NCBI GenBank assembly: GCA_963662155.1
Contig: OY759263.1
Coordinates: forward strand, 41,905,084 to 41,969,083
Length of the DNA stretch: 64,000 nt
Direction: 5' to 3'
DNA from: Lamellibrachia columna
Lineage: Eukaryota > Annelida > Polychaeta > Sabellida > Siboglinidae
Under the pieces are notes generated by a model that was not told the DNA's origin, made no database searches, and worked only from the letters and a program-made list of their open reading frames with translations. The translations under genes and the position numbers were made by a program. Positions within the stretch are counted from its first letter, which is position 1. Each line of letters starts with the position of its first letter. Positions 1 to 13,000 of the stretch are shown here, in pieces.

Positions 1-815
1 ATAGAACTCTCTCTTTTAAGACACACATACAAAAAACCAAGATGAAAGTAAACGCAAGAAACAACATCATCCGCAAACTTGCCAACTCGAAGTGGGGGTG
101 CAGAGCATCAACTTTAAGATCTAGTTGTCTCGCTCTCTGCTACTCAGCTGCCGAGTATGCCTGTCCGGTATGGGAAAGGTCCACACACGCAAGCAAGTTG
201 AACCCTGCTCTACATGACTGCTGCCGAATCATCTCAGGCTGCCTCAAACCGGCGAACGTCGACAGCGTACACTTGCTGGCCGGCATAGCTCCCCTCAAAT
301 CAGGAGAACTGTTGCCAGCCGCATGGAACGATCACGACTAACGACAGATACCAGACACCAACTGTTCAACCATATGCCAGCTGCTAGCCGACTGAAGTCA
401 CGGAAGAGCTTCATGCACAAAGTGACACCGCTCGACTCGTCTCCTAGTATCACTAGAATACAGATGTTGAACAGCAAAATAGCTGATATACCAGCCTCCA
501 ATAAAATTGGATTAGAGGCGGCTGAAACCCTGCCAGCGGGGTCTGACCAAGCATGGCTCTGTTGGCGTTCTCTGAATCGCCTACGCACTGGCGTTGGCCG
601 TGTTAAAAGTACGATGAGGAGGTGGGGATACATTGATGACACCCAGTCTTTGAACTGCAACTGTGGGGAACTGCAGACGATGGCCCACCTCCTCTGCTGT
701 CGACTACTGGATGAGGCCTGCACCGCAGAAGACCTCGTCACTGTCACTGAGCGAGCAAAGGCGTGCGCCCGCAAGTGGCAACACATTGTGTGAAGGACAC
801 GAAAGAAGAAGAAGC
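1..815 (+). pseudogene. 3' end of a jockey/I-type LINE ORF2, frameshifted
   Basis: Two overlapping reading frames (42-341 and 323-793) give the C-terminal part of a non-LTR retrotransposon reverse transcriptase. The first holds a thumb-like region with the segments SCLALCYSAAEYACPVWE and CRIISGCLKPANVDSVHLL. The second ends in a Cys-rich tail with CNCGELQTMAHLL. The break near position 300-325 is a frameshift, so the gene is dead. The 5' part lies outside the window. The copy ends in a short GAA-rich tail (about 797-813), as many LINEs do. The assignment rests on family resemblance recalled from memory; the exact clade is uncertain. Confidence 0.7.
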
Positions 816-909
816 TGCACAAAGTCATAGTTTGAAATTGTTTATAGAACGTGCTTGTACAAATGTTAGAAAAGAAAGCTTCTCACTTAGAGTTACCAGA
901 TTATGGAAT
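816..909 (+). pseudogene. CR1-type LINE RT tail fragment
   Basis: The frame starting near 823 reads SHSLKLFIERACTNVRKESF and then SLRVTRLWNA. This is the pattern (charged helix, then SxRVxxxWN) seen at the C-terminus of CR1-like ORF2 proteins, and it compares well with the tail of the CR1-like element at 36.45-36.6 kb in this window. It is cut off where the inverted end of the decayed Polinton begins. Confidence 0.5.
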
Positions 910-1120
910 GCGCCCCTGTCGGCCGTAGGACTACACGAACGACATCAGCGCTCCCTAGCAACGAAAGGACTGGTCAAGGAGTCCTGTAATAGGGGTCCGA
1001 GGTCATCCGACGTAAGGGGGCGGCGGGGGCGAAGATTATTCATTAACAGGGATCAAAGGTCCTGACGTGGAAACGAGAAACGAACAAAACACGGTATCAT
1101 GTTAGTGCACACGTATTTTA
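910..1120. repeat. Left terminal inverted repeat of the decayed Polinton
   Basis: The run from GCGCCCCTG at about 911 to ACGTATTTTATT near 1120 matches the reverse complement of 4011-4262 with small indels. Positions 1071-1097 are a perfect inverted match to about 4036-4062 (GAAACGAGAAACGAACAAAA). Confidence 0.8.
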
Positions 1121-1183
1121 TTAATTAACAAGCATTAATACGACTACAACATTAAATGTAAAATGTTCATGTTTTTCAAGTCG

Positions 1184-1465
1184 TTATAGCCATCTCCCTC
1201 GTCTATTGATCAACGTGGTTGGTCGTCGGCGCCGTACATCGTCCATAACTCGCCGCCAGCCCTGTCGATGTTGGAGCAATGCCGCTGCAAAGTCACATTC
1301 GTCGTTCCAGTCTTCTAACGTCTCTATCTCGGATGCGTATCCGTCATCCAGTCTGAAGGGGGTTGCAACATAGTGCATTTCTACCATTACCAGAACGACT
1401 GCATGGAAGTTGGCCCTGCTAGTCACTAGCACAGCCGTTGGTATTTTTAGCAGTAGACAAGCCAC
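1184..1465 (-). CDS. Hypothetical 93-aa protein inside the decayed Polinton
   Basis: This open frame lies just inside the left inverted repeat and opposite in direction to the capsid remnants. Its second half is charged and non-repetitive (acidic EIETLEDWNDECDF, then a basic tail with MDDVRRRR and NRRGRW). The composition looks like real coding sequence rather than a shadow, because no gene lies on the other strand here. I do not recognise it. It could be an accessory Polinton gene, the end of a longer decayed gene, or chance. Confidence 0.3.
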   Translation of the reverse strand: MACLLLKIPTAVLVTSRANFHAVVLVMVEMHYVATPFRLDDGYASEIETLEDWNDECDFAAALLQHRQGWRRVMDDVRRRRPTTLINRRGRWL

Positions 1466-1544
1466 CGTCAGTCACCACGCCGTACGTATCTATCTATTGT
1501 ATTGGCCCGGCGATCCCAGGCCGGCATGTGAGTGGTCAACATGT

Positions 1545-1842
<298 letters not shown>

Positions 1843-1852
1843 CGTGTACCAA

Positions 1853-2266
1853 TCAACAGTATTACAACGAATATTACGCGCGCCAGGTGGGTGGTGCACT
1901 GCCCTACTTTGTCGGTGCCCGATACCAGCGAAGTCACGGACTAGGAAGCCTGTTCGGAGGTCTGCTGTGCAGCGCCATGCCACTGATCAAGAGAGGAGCC
2001 TCTTGTTGAGAAGGGGAGCGTTGAAGACCGGCATGGCGACGCCAACGACGTCTTGTCCGGGCAGAGCATAAAAAAGCAGCCAAACGACGCGTCACGGATG
2101 CTTGTAAGAACCTGTTGAGTGGCCTTTTGACCCGCGGCGTGCGACCTCGTAAAAGTGTAAAACGCGCGTCTGCGAAGAAACGAGTCACTACAGTGGCGAG
2201 ACAGCACAAGAGACAGACGCCCAGGAAACGTGAGGCCAACATATTCGACGATGGCGTTCGTGCATA
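1853..2266 (+). pseudogene. Decayed pVI-like minor capsid gene
   Basis: The frame from about 1855 matches the intact 136-aa protein at 49905: YYARQVGGALPYFVGARYQ, then GLGSLFGGL and MPLIKRGA. A frameshift and stop near 2005 break it. The basic C-terminal half is still detectable in another frame to about 2266, just overlapping the start of the capsid remnant, as in the intact element. The N-terminal codons have been lost into the CA microsatellite. Confidence 0.75.
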
Positions 2267-3750
2267 GACAGTCGTGCGAGGGGGTCAAGAGCGAGCTGGA
2301 TCTCTTTACCGTACTCCCGACTCATAACAGCATTGTCGACAGCCACATATTGGAACATCAGCCCATGGCCTATCTCGACTCGGGTGGACCGATATAATTC
2401 TTGATACCCGGATCGGGAGACGACTACCTGTATCTCGCTAACACGATGCTACACGTACAGGCGAAGTTGAAACGAGCCGATGGGGCTGACCTCGACTTGG
2501 CCGATCCCGTGGGCCCGGTGTATAACTGGCTGCATTCGCTGTTCAGTCAAGTCGACGTCTACTTGAATGGTACGTTCGTAAACCCTTCGATCAACACGTA
2601 TGCGTATTGTGCCTACACAGAGACGCTGCTGAGATAAGGCACCGATGCCAAGGCCACGCACCTGATGAGTCAGCTGTGGCACAAGGACACGGCCGCTCGC
2701 ATGAATGCCGAGATCGATGCCAGGGCCGCGGCTAATGCAGGGTTCGTGGCTGGACGAGCGAACATCGTACAGAGTCGGGTCGTCGACATGACGGGTCGTC
2801 TCCACGTGGACCTGTTTCTGCAGGAAAAATTCTTGATCAATGGCGTCAATGTCAAGATACGACTGGTGCGCAGTATGTCCGCGTTTGCGCTTATGGCCGG
2901 CGGGGCCAACCCTGATTACAGGACCTTGTTTACAAAGAAGGCCACCCTGAATCCGTCCGTGCAGATGGCGCACATCAAGGCCCTCGAGAAGAGCACGGTC
3001 AAGTATCCGACGCGGTCCGTCGAGTGCAAGGTGTACTCCATTCCCGCGGGAGCTCGATCGCACACGCATAAGAACCTGTTCGTCGGCACCCTGCCGAAAC
3101 GTCTGGTGCTATGCTGCATCGATAACGAGGCCTACAACGGTTCGTACGACAAGAATCCGTTTCACGCCAAGAACAACGCCATCAACTTCCTCGCAGTGTA
3201 CGTGGACGGGCGACAGATACACTCCAAACCTTTCCAGCCGAATTTCGACGAAAACCTCTTCATCAGGTGCTACATGAACCTGTTCTCGACCGGTAAGGTG
3301 TGGCAGGACGAGGGGAACGGACTGTCTCGCAGCGACTTCCAGTACGATGGCGTCTGCTTCCATCTGGTACAAAAGGCCAACCTGCGCATCGAGACGATAG
3401 ACGCTTTGCCGGTCGCCTTCGTGTGCAACACCGACGACGGCGACGAACCGGGTGAACATTGGATACCGGTGTACCTGGATGCCGATGGATGCGGTGATTA
3501 CTTCTGTTCGTACGGTCTGCCGCCACAACACGCGGCGTTCCGCACCTTCATGAATGAACATTGTTCCGAGTGGACTCATAATAGCAAGATACTTCAGAGT
3601 CCTCTGTCTAACGTTTGTGGACAATATTGTATTGCTTATTTATTGGTTCGTTGTAACGGCTTTCCGATGAGAACTTTTGTCAACATATTCGGCACCGATT
3701 TAGTGGCTAACGATTGCCGCGTATTTGATTGGCCTAAACAGCTGAGATAG
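2251..3750 (+). pseudogene. Major capsid remnant fused in frame to protease remnant
   Basis: The start (2251) corresponds to the start of the intact major capsid gene at 50299. Nonsense codons interrupt it near 2395 and 2635. After that the frame is open from 2665 to 3750. Small in-frame losses occur near 2920 and 3345. At about 3394 a deletion removes the capsid C-terminus and protease N-terminus, joining the two in one frame. The protease part keeps the GEHWIPVYLD histidine segment and the SNVCGQYC cysteine segment. The upstream stops make this a pseudogene, although the 361-codon tail frame is intact. Confidence 0.85.
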
Positions 3751-3777
3751 GGTAGACTGTACTATCGTATATCGATT

Positions 3778-3949
3778 GAGCCTCTGGTGAGGTGGACACA
3801 GCCCTAAGCTCACGAACTCTGGAGTGGTGGTAAACACCCGCAAGTCACCTCATCATCACCACTGAGCTTCTGGCGAGGTGGAGACACCCCTAAGCTCACG
3901 ACCTCTGGCGTAGTGGTCAACACTCGCAAGTCACGTCATCATCGTACTC
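3778..3949. repeat. Two tandem copies of an 86-bp unit
   Basis: GAGCCTCTGGTGAGGTGGA at 3778 recurs as GAGCTTCTGGCGAGGTGGA at 3864, and the two units match with scattered changes. They lie between the protease remnant and the right inverted repeat, a position where the intact Polinton also carries short tandem repeats (52406-52515). Confidence 0.85.
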
Positions 3950-4010
3950 GCCATAGTAGTCATAGTGGTACTACACGCTACCCTTGTTGTATCATGCTTG
4001 TGTTGTTCAA

Positions 4011-4262
4011 TAAAATACGTGTTCACTCGTACAATACCGTGTTTTGTTCGTTTCTCGTTTCCTCGTTAGGCACTTTAATCCCTGTTAATGAATGATGCTG
4101 TCAGGCCCTTTGATATCCGGTTAATTAATGATGTTCACCGCCGCCGCTGCTCCATTACGTCGGATGACCTCTGATCCCTATTACAGGACTCCTTGTCCAG
4201 TCCTTTCGTCGCTAGGGAGCGCTGATGTCGCTCGTGTAGTCCTACAGCCGGCAGGGGCGCTG
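4011..4262. repeat. Right terminal inverted repeat of the decayed Polinton
   Basis: This is the inverted partner of 910-1120, ending in CAGGGGCGC. A canonical AATAAA (4009-4014) sits at its inner edge and may have ended the capsid-module transcript. Confidence 0.8.
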
Positions 4263-5735
4263 ATGTGCGGTGAGCGATATTACACCTCTTTCCCTATACC
4301 CTAATTCTGAACATATCATCCGGGTTTTCTCCAAAATCTATTTTTAGTAGCCTTCGAAACATTGGGGCCTTCCTTAATCCTTGAGATGGACTTGTCTACT
4401 ACAACCCTACGTCACGAGTGTCAAAGTCTAGCGAAATTCGCTTGCCAAACGAAAATATATGTGTATGCACCTATTCCTATACTTTCCAATAGGACATAAA
4501 CATGCTTTTTGCGTCTAAACTCCACTTATGTAACATATTTTGACCTTTGTTTACTAAACGAGGCCTCTTTTTGAGAAAATAGCATGTTTGTTTTTGAGTC
4601 TGCGTTTGTTCTATGTATGCAGGCTTCAATACGTCACCCGATTTTCATAGAACTGCGCATGCGCTTATCGGTCCTGGTTAACATGTCAGCCCTCATTCAA
4701 TCTGAGAAATTACTAGAATATTTCATTTTTAGAACACGAATAAACCACTGGCGTGATATTCTTGATTTTAGTTGCACACGGTTTAATGAATGATCACCTA
4801 CCGGGTATCACTCATTTTTGTCACACGGTTTTCTGTGATTATACTTCAACGAACAATAATGAGAACACTTTAACAAGTACTTTCACAGTAAGCTAAGATG
4901 TTCTTGCAAACATTCCCAACCACGACATCGCGATGTCGATTGGTGGCTTCAGACAACATGAGCACGTACGCACGCAATCACGCACACTCGATCCCTCTCT
5001 GTGGCTAGCCGCACGTGTCCAACTACCAGCCCACGCACTCACTCGGAACACGCACGCACGCACGCACGCACGCACACACACGACAATGTGAAGATGAAAT
5101 GATGACGTAATTGAGATTCTGTTTGACCGCATCAGCACGAGATGGCAAATATTGCTACAAAATAGGCATCAGTAATGACCAAATTAACTGGCTGAACAGA
5201 ATAAGAAGCCGCCAAGTCAGAACAGTGTGCTGTTGAATAATTGCAACGGATGGAAATCAATTAATAATTCAAGCAGAAATTGACAAACCTTCATTGCCCT
5301 GAGTGAAATGGAACACAAACTCACTTGGAGGAATTAGTGGGCAGTTCTACACTATGGTGTAGAACTACGTAGATGAATGACACAGACCCATGGAGGTTAA
5401 CTGATTAGTCACGGAACGAAAAAAGGCACATATAGTCATCATCATTGGCCGGCCAGAGCCGGAACACTGACGAGCCGCTTCCATAAAAGTCGGTTGTTCA
5501 TTAGGAACGGAAGGTCAGCCACGTCAACATGAAAGACGTTTGCAGATTAGTTTGATGTGTTTTTCTTGCCACGAGTGGATATCTACAAAATAAATGTTGT
5601 CACTGGTTCTTCTTTGTGGCGATGGCAGTATAGCAGTCTCTATTTGGACCTGAACCATGCAGGCTATTAGTTACAAAAAGCATAGTAAAGGTCAAGGTGG
5701 AATATGCCTCATATTACAATGTGGTTTGATAACAC
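4263..5735. other. Intergenic stretch without recognisable genes
   Basis: I see no convincing gene here. The only distinct structure is a short ACGC/CA microsatellite at about 5050-5082. The rest is AT-rich unique sequence with short, unconvincing open frames. Confidence 0.6.
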
Positions 5736-6113
5736 TAGAGACCAGGAGACTGAGAGGAGACCAAATAGAAGTGTTTAAAATAGTGAACGGTTATGAGGAT
5801 GTTGATAGGAATGTTCTTCAAACTTAAAGAAGGCAGTAGAACCAGAGGACACAAAGCAGCATTAGTTAAGGAGCAGTGTAGCTTGGACATGAGAAAGTAC
5901 TCTTTCTCACAGAGGGTAATAAATGAATGGATCAAACTACCAAATGATTGTGTTAATGCTAGTAGTGTGAATGTTTAAAAATAGAATTGACAGATATCTG
6001 ATAAAGGCGGGCTACACACAGATGAGAAAATTGTTGGACTCTCGATAAGCCAATGGGTTCCTTGTCCACTTGCCATCTGGAACTTGTTGTTTGGGATGGC
6101 AATCTTATTAAAT
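5736..6113 (+). pseudogene. 3' fragment of the CR1-like LINE family
   Basis: The frame reads LETRRLRGDQIEVFKI, then KLKEGSRTRGHKAALVKEQC and SFSQRVINEWIKL. It matches the C-terminus and 3' UTR of the CR1-like element at 36.34-36.72 kb, including the shared untranslated run GTTGGACTCTCGATAAGCCA. The copy is strongly 5' truncated, as expected for target-primed reverse transcription, and has a frameshift near 5975. Confidence 0.9.
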
Positions 6114-6681
6114 ATGTTTGGATGACAACGTCTGGGACATTCCTAGGTTGGTCTGATGCTATCCAATGCAAACTTATCGAACTCACTGCTGTCCAAGTGG
6201 CTTCTCTGAGCAGTCATGCAATCCAAACACAGAAGATGGGTTGGTGCACTGAGCTTGTTCCGCAGAATATACCACAGAGATGCACAAACCTCAGCAACAG
6301 CATCCACGATCTAATATATGTTTCAACACAATTACAATGCAGTACAAGGATAATTGGTTTAAAAATCTAGAATAAGGTAATGATGTCTTTTTTGGACTAT
6401 TCTGATGGTGATTGCCTGGGTAATGACAATCACTAACCAGTATTATAACCAAACCGACCAGAAACCATTGCAAATTTGACAAAGCTGTGGACCACATCGA
6501 TTACAATAGCAACAAGAGCTTCACGTGTTACCAGTCTGACAAAGACCATGACAACTGTCACACTGTTAACAAAGCTGGTTCTGGTTAATAGTTTATGTGC
6601 AGCAACTCACAACAATGTAATCAGGAGCTAACAAAACAGACAATGAGCAAACTACTGGAGAAATAAATGAGAATATGCAGT

Positions 6682-6687
6682 TTTATT
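6682..6687 (-). terminator. Polyadenylation signal of the leishmanolysin-like gene
   Basis: AATAAA on the minus strand lies about 135 bases past the stop codon of the last coding exon (6822). It is the first canonical hexamer downstream and is a likely site for mRNA 3'-end formation. Confidence 0.5.
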
Positions 6688-6821
6688 TAGTAAATCAGTA
6701 AACAGATATGTGCTTCAGCATTATGGGTAAACTTTGGAAATTGGTCATATGCAAGCACACACACGTTAGTGTCCAGTGTCGGATCGAGACACTACTGAGT
6801 TAACCTAACCAAACAAGAACA

Positions 6822-7040
6822 CTACAGTTTGAAGAGTCTTGTTGCTAGAATGGCCACACACAACACATAAATGAGAGACAACGGACCAGTGGAAACAGAT
6901 ACTGCGCTAACAAAGTCTCTCTTTTCCTCAATGTTTATTGTACTGTCATTCTCATGTGTCCCTGTTGGAGATGTGACACTCTCTGAGTGTGTATCATTGT
7001 CTTCAGTAGAAGTTGTTAGTGTAGTCCTTGTAGTTGACAC
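6822..7040 (-). CDS. LMLN: Last exon of the leishmanolysin-like gene (hydrophobic tail)
   Basis: This exon encodes 72 residues. The first part is Thr/Ser/Asp/Glu-rich with several potential N- and O-glycosylation sites. The end is a hydrophobic run (LSLIYVLCVAILATRLFKL). A Ser/Thr stalk followed by a terminal hydrophobic segment fits either a GPI-attachment signal, as in leishmanial GP63, or a single transmembrane anchor. Choosing between them needs a predictor. Confidence 0.8.
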   Translation of the reverse strand: MSTTRTTLTTSTEDNDTHSESVTSPTGTHENDSTINIEEKRDFVSAVSVSTGPLSLIYVLCVAILATRLFKL

Positions 7041-10000
7041 CTAAAACACAAAGAACCAAGATGCTGCATCCACGTTACTGCAATTCTAGGTATAATATAG
7101 TAAATACATATAGTCTGAAACCATTATTCTTTGCAAGGCAGGATTTGAAATTCATTTTCTCAAAACGTTTGTATATATAGGTGACTTTTGTAAATGTTAA
7201 ATCACAAAATATCAAAGTAATCTGGGTTTGTAACTGCTCTACGTTACGGTAAAGGTGTATTCTCAACGTAATGTTTACTTCATATTAAAACTCTGCCAGC
7301 GTGCGTGCGTGCGTGCATGCGTAACACAAATACCTAATAAAGAATTAAGACTAGGAATCTTGGCTAGTTTTGTTGAAGACGGAAAACATAGGAAAGTTTG
7401 TATATGAGCTTTATGACCAGCCAAACTCAGCATACATTGATACATTATGTATATACAATATATAAACAGTCGCTGCATAGCATATATAATTTGAATACAC
7501 AAAATATAAGCAAAGGTTGTGGAACCACTCCTGACAAAAATTACACCTGAAATAATAATTACAAATAAATGTGGGCCAATTGATGCGAGTGTGGTGTGAG
7601 TGTGTGTGTATGCATACATGCATGCATATCTGTCATATGTGCGCATAATATATATATAAACTAGTTGGCATGATCCAATGACCCCACGGTCCGACAAATC
7701 TGTATCGTGCACAGCCACAATATTGTAACTCACCCGACATTCTTGTAGATATGAAGGACAGACGAGTGTACCATTGACCACAGTTCCATTGACGTGGACA
7801 TTGATCTCCAGTGCTTGTCTGGCCTTGGTGCAGATGAAGTGTTTGTTTGAAACATACACAAACAGTTGGCCAGGCATCTTCAGGTCACACTCGTACTGTG
7901 AAATAAAACATCATACTAAAATTTAGATGACCATTATGTAATGTCAAGAGAAAATATACTAATTAAAACTTAAGAAGATAAGCACAGAAATCATACCAAC
8001 TAAGAAGATGGAATTGGATCGGACAAGTCCTGAAAATGGAAGAAGACAGCCACTGCCTCATTTTCAAAGGTAATTGTTTTCTGGCAGCTTCCCCAAAAAT
8101 AACTATGGCAACATTAATATTGCAGTTGTTTTAACACCAGAATTAAGAGGAATGACATTCTGCTATATATACAATTAAGGATGGAGGGTGGATTGTAGGA
8201 GGGGGAATTCCCTTCCACAATACGGAAATATTAGAAACACGTAGGTCTCAAATGTGCCATTTATGGATTATGTACACTTTTTTTTATAGAAAATGTGGAA
8301 TTGTTTCAAAAAGGAGATTATTTGAAAAAGAAGGAGAACAGATGTTACAAAATAATTGGAAAAAGAAATCTACTTCCCAAAGCAGGAGACTTGGAAGTTT
8401 TCTGACACCGTTTCCATGGATAGACTTACCTTGTAGCAGCCACTGCCAGAGAAGACAGGCTTGAGACGAGTGGTGCCATTGTGGATGCGCCACATGGCAG
8501 AGTGGTGCAAGCATATGGAGTGTGTGCCATAATGTTCCAGCAGAATATTGTTGTCTGGTAAAACGAAGTGTTCCAATTAGTCTCCTCCTGTCCATGGAAT
8601 AAAGGCCGGTTTACACAAGTTGTGCCGTAATTGGTTGGGCAACACTGTGTAACATGACAATGAATGGTGACGACGGGTGCACCAGCTGCTGGTTGCGGAT
8701 TGGCTACTGCTTCAAATAGGACCCAACAAATAATCCCTCATGTAAACAGGCCTTAAGGGATTGCTTATCCTAGGACTGTTTCCTTGTTCTAGCATTTTCT
8801 GTTGTCATGCCATGCATTGTGTTTGGTTTCAGACTATATTTTGCACATTTCCCAGAAGAGAGAACGAGATCTGATAATACCAAGGATTTTATTCAATAGA
8901 CAGAATCACAGAACTTCAAAGGTATATATAACGTGCAAATTGTTTTGGTTTCACAATTCATAGAACTCAACATTTTCTTGAATGGTAAATGGGAATGGTG
9001 TCTGACAATGACCTCCCATTCATGTCAAAATACAGCCGAATATCACCTAGGTGTATATGTGTGCAAGCGTGTGCACACATACGTGCATACTGGTGTGTGT
9101 ATGTGTGTTTGTTAGTGCATCAATTCTGTACGGCATATCTAAGATATGCCTGCCAGCAATATTAATAATGATGTTAGTGATTACCGGTACAATTCTTTCT
9201 ATAATGCTGCTAAAAGCTGAAAGCACAACAAACGAGGTCATAGAGATATTCATTCAGCAGTAGACAGGTGACTGTTGAAAGGTCTGTCAATTTGCTAGCA
9301 TCCAGTACCATATATACATGAATGCAGGAAATAAAAACACAGGAAAATTTAGCCCATTGCAAATCAGGTTCATTGACGGCTAAATCTGTTGTGTGTGAAC
9401 TGTAATGTATGTGCATGCGCGGTAACTTAATAAAAGAGTGGGTACTTTTGTTAAGATCATCGTAAGAATTAACTCTGATCATTAGATCGGGTAGCTAGCA
9501 AGTGTCAATAGCCTTATATTATACTATAGGCATAGCCACTTTGCCGTTTGCTCCTGAATTTCGACTTGGCCCAGTATCAAGGTTGATACTAGACAGGTTC
9601 GATTTTTTGTGAAATGAGGCTGAAACAAGACAGTAGGAAATTTGCATTGAGGAGGGATCTTTAGTATAGAATTATTATACTGATACTTACCAGGCTGATT
9701 GTCTGCTACAGAACATTCACTTCCCATTTGCTTGCCATGTCTGGTGGGCCGAGTAAACATCTGCCACCATAGTTCTTACCATTATCAAGTGCAATAAATA
9801 TAAAGATATACTATATTCAACCTAACAAGCGTACAGTATGCTTAAAAAAACTAATGGAAAAATTTCAACGAATCAAATTCTTATAAGCACACACCAAATT
9901 TTTTTCTCTAGACAATAAGGTAACTGTTTAACACTAGTAGTGTAATTTGGTAGAACAACTGAAAAGTGGTGCCAAGTGTTTAACACCAGATGGTGACACT

Positions 10001-13000
10001 TTTCAGTTGTTCTACACTAGTCAAAATACAATAATTTTGGATCCTGCTGAATAAAAAAGGGGGTGTATGCTAATTAGGGTATATATGTTTAATATATCGA
10101 ATACAATACTACTGTACCTACAGTATGTCATCTTAGGGGCTTTGTAAATATAAACATTTCCATAACCAACAAATATTTGGATGTGGGTGGGTCCAGGGTC
10201 CACTTGGATTATAAAAGAAAAAAAATTGGGATGGTATATTGTTTAGTTTTCGCCTGTTAAAATTTTCACAATAGTCAGCTTTTGGCAATGCATGTACGGT
10301 GCCTCCAATTTTGGGGGGGTTTCGGTTAGTGAGGTCAATCCTATCCAATCTTCTGGATTATTGAATTTGTTTTATTCTGGTGAAATCTTTGGGGGAAATT
10401 ACATAAATGATCTAGATGTTTTATGGAGGTTATGCTGTCTGTGTTTGGCAAGTCAGCTGCACTCTTTATTTTGCATCAGAATCCATAGTACACATAATGT
10501 GGAAAACCATATTGAATAAACCCATCATGTTAAGTTTATTTAACTAAATCCACAAAGAATTAACTCATCTATATTTGACAGACTGATTTTTCCAGTTTGT
10601 CATTCAGTGAGTTAACTGGAGTGACCAATTTGTCAAATGTCTTGATTGAATTTATATTAAATTAGCTGATCAACAGTTTATTAAAACCAAAGATGAAAAC
10701 TCTCAACTGGTCTTTCATTCAAAATGTTGCACACTTCTACACCGCATGATTCTTTTAATTTTATTAAATAGCACCATTTGGCTAAATGAAGGTATGTGAC
10801 CTTGTTAAAGACTTGTGGTTGCAAATATGTACTACTCCTGTGCAAAGTCAGCCCTCATTTCGCAAACCCTTGTGAGATACATACCGTCCAGTAAGGGCAG
10901 AAGTCAGCATATGTAATCATCCCTCCACACCTGCCAATATCAGAAGATGTCACCCCAGAAAGATTCTGAAAATTCTGAAACAAAACTTACACTGTGCAGG
11001 AAAGTATGCTCTGATTTTAAAAAGCTTTACAATTCAGTAACTGACCACATTGACACTGATTGTGGTAGACAGTGGCTTATTTAGGGGGGCACTGACACTG
11101 ATTGTGGTAGACAGTGGCTTATTTAGGGGGGCACTGACACTGATTGTGGTAGACAGTGGCTTATTTAGGGGGGCATTGACATTGACTGTGGTAGACAGTG
11201 GCTTATTTAGGGGAGCATTGACATTGACTGTGGTAGACAGTGGCTTATTTAGGGGGGCACTGACACTGATTGTGGTAGACAGTGGCATATTTAGGGGGGC
11301 ACTGACACTGATTGTGGTAGACAGTGGCTTATTTAGGGGGGCATTGACATTGACTGTGGTAGACAGTGGCTTATTTAGGGAGGCATTGACACTGATTGTG
11401 GTAGACAGTGGCTTATTTAGGGGGGCACTGACACTGATTGTGGTAGACAGTGGCTTATTTAGGGGGGCACTGACACTGATTGTGGTAGACAGTGGCTTAT
11501 TTAGGGGGGCATTGACATTGACTGTGGTAGACAGTGGCTTATTTAGGGGAGCATTGACATTGACTGTGGTAGACAGTGGCTTATTTAGGGGGCACTGACA
11601 CTGATTGTGGTAGACAGTGGCTTATTTAGGGGGGCACTGACACTGATTGTGGTAGACAGTGGCTTATTTAGGGGGGCATTGACATTGACTGTGGTAGACA
11701 GTGGCTTATTTAGGGGGGCATTGACACTGATTGTGGTAGACAGTGGCTTATTTAGGGGGGCACTGACACTGATTGTGGTAGACAGTGGCTTATTTAGGGG
11801 GGCACTGACACTGATTGTGGTAGACAGTGGCTTATTTAGGGGGGCATTGACATTGACTGTGGTAGACAGTGGCTTATTTAGGGGAGCACTGACATTGACT
11901 GTGGTAGACAGTGGCTTATTTAGGGGGGCACTGACACTGATTGTGGTAGACAGTGGCTTATTTAGGGGGGCACTGACACTGATTGTGGTAGACAGTGGCT
12001 TATTTAGGGGGGCATTGACATTGACTGTGGTAGACAGTGGCTTATTTAGGGGGGCATTGACATTGACTGTGGTAGACAGTGGCTTATTTAGGGGAGCATT
12101 GGGCCAAGGCGTACATTTTTTTAAGCTGTTGCACCACTACATGATAGCATGTGTGACCTGCAGCATTCCGCGGGTCCCCAAACCAATCGAATTACACTAA
12201 GGCAAACAGAATATATATATATATATATATAAGGTTTATTTTACTAAAATGTACTTAATTTCTGTGTGTTAACCAAGATGATATATGGCCGAAACGGAAA
12301 CTACAGCGGAAACGGCGACTGCTACTCAGAACTACAATATCTGACATGGATAGAACACAGATTATTATCATGCCACCACCACACTTCACATCCTAATATC
12401 CTAACAAACAGTAGCCTGCACACAGCCAAGATGCATTATTAACACGGATTACCATGTAAATAGCATCTAAGATTCTGGCAAAACATTGGACAATTTATTA
12501 CTGCCAACATAGCACCATATTCCACATAATATAAATAAAGTGGTTTAATAAGAAAACATGGCCCAGCCGTCCAAGGTCAAGGTACCATCGTGTTAACAGG
12601 TTGGACTGTTATAGCAACCTAATACTTATCACGATGCCTGTGCATCTACTTATAATAGTGTACCGACCATGCAACATAACTTTCACAAATAAATGTAACA
12701 CCCGAAAGTAACTTATTGCAGGACATTCAGTACACAACAGTAACGCTTGAACATTGTAACATGACTAGTGCTGCCATCTAATGACAACAGGGGAACATTC
12801 CACATCGGGGTACTGATACTGCCGACAATACTACAACTAACATTACTCGTTGAAACCTAATGCCACTGCACGATACACTGTCATCGTAGTACTAATTCTA
12901 TTATGCATTCCGCAACTCATTCTTGGTAACACATTATACATTCATTAATCTATCCACTAGGACGATATACAAACGCTAGCATGCCATTGTCGTTGCCTAA

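Noticed and set aside
11050..12200. Two long frames of LTLIVVDSGLFRGA repeats (182 and 197 codons)
   Set aside because: The 42-bp minisatellite unit is a multiple of three and lacks stops. The array is intronic and one frame is broken by a single-base loss.
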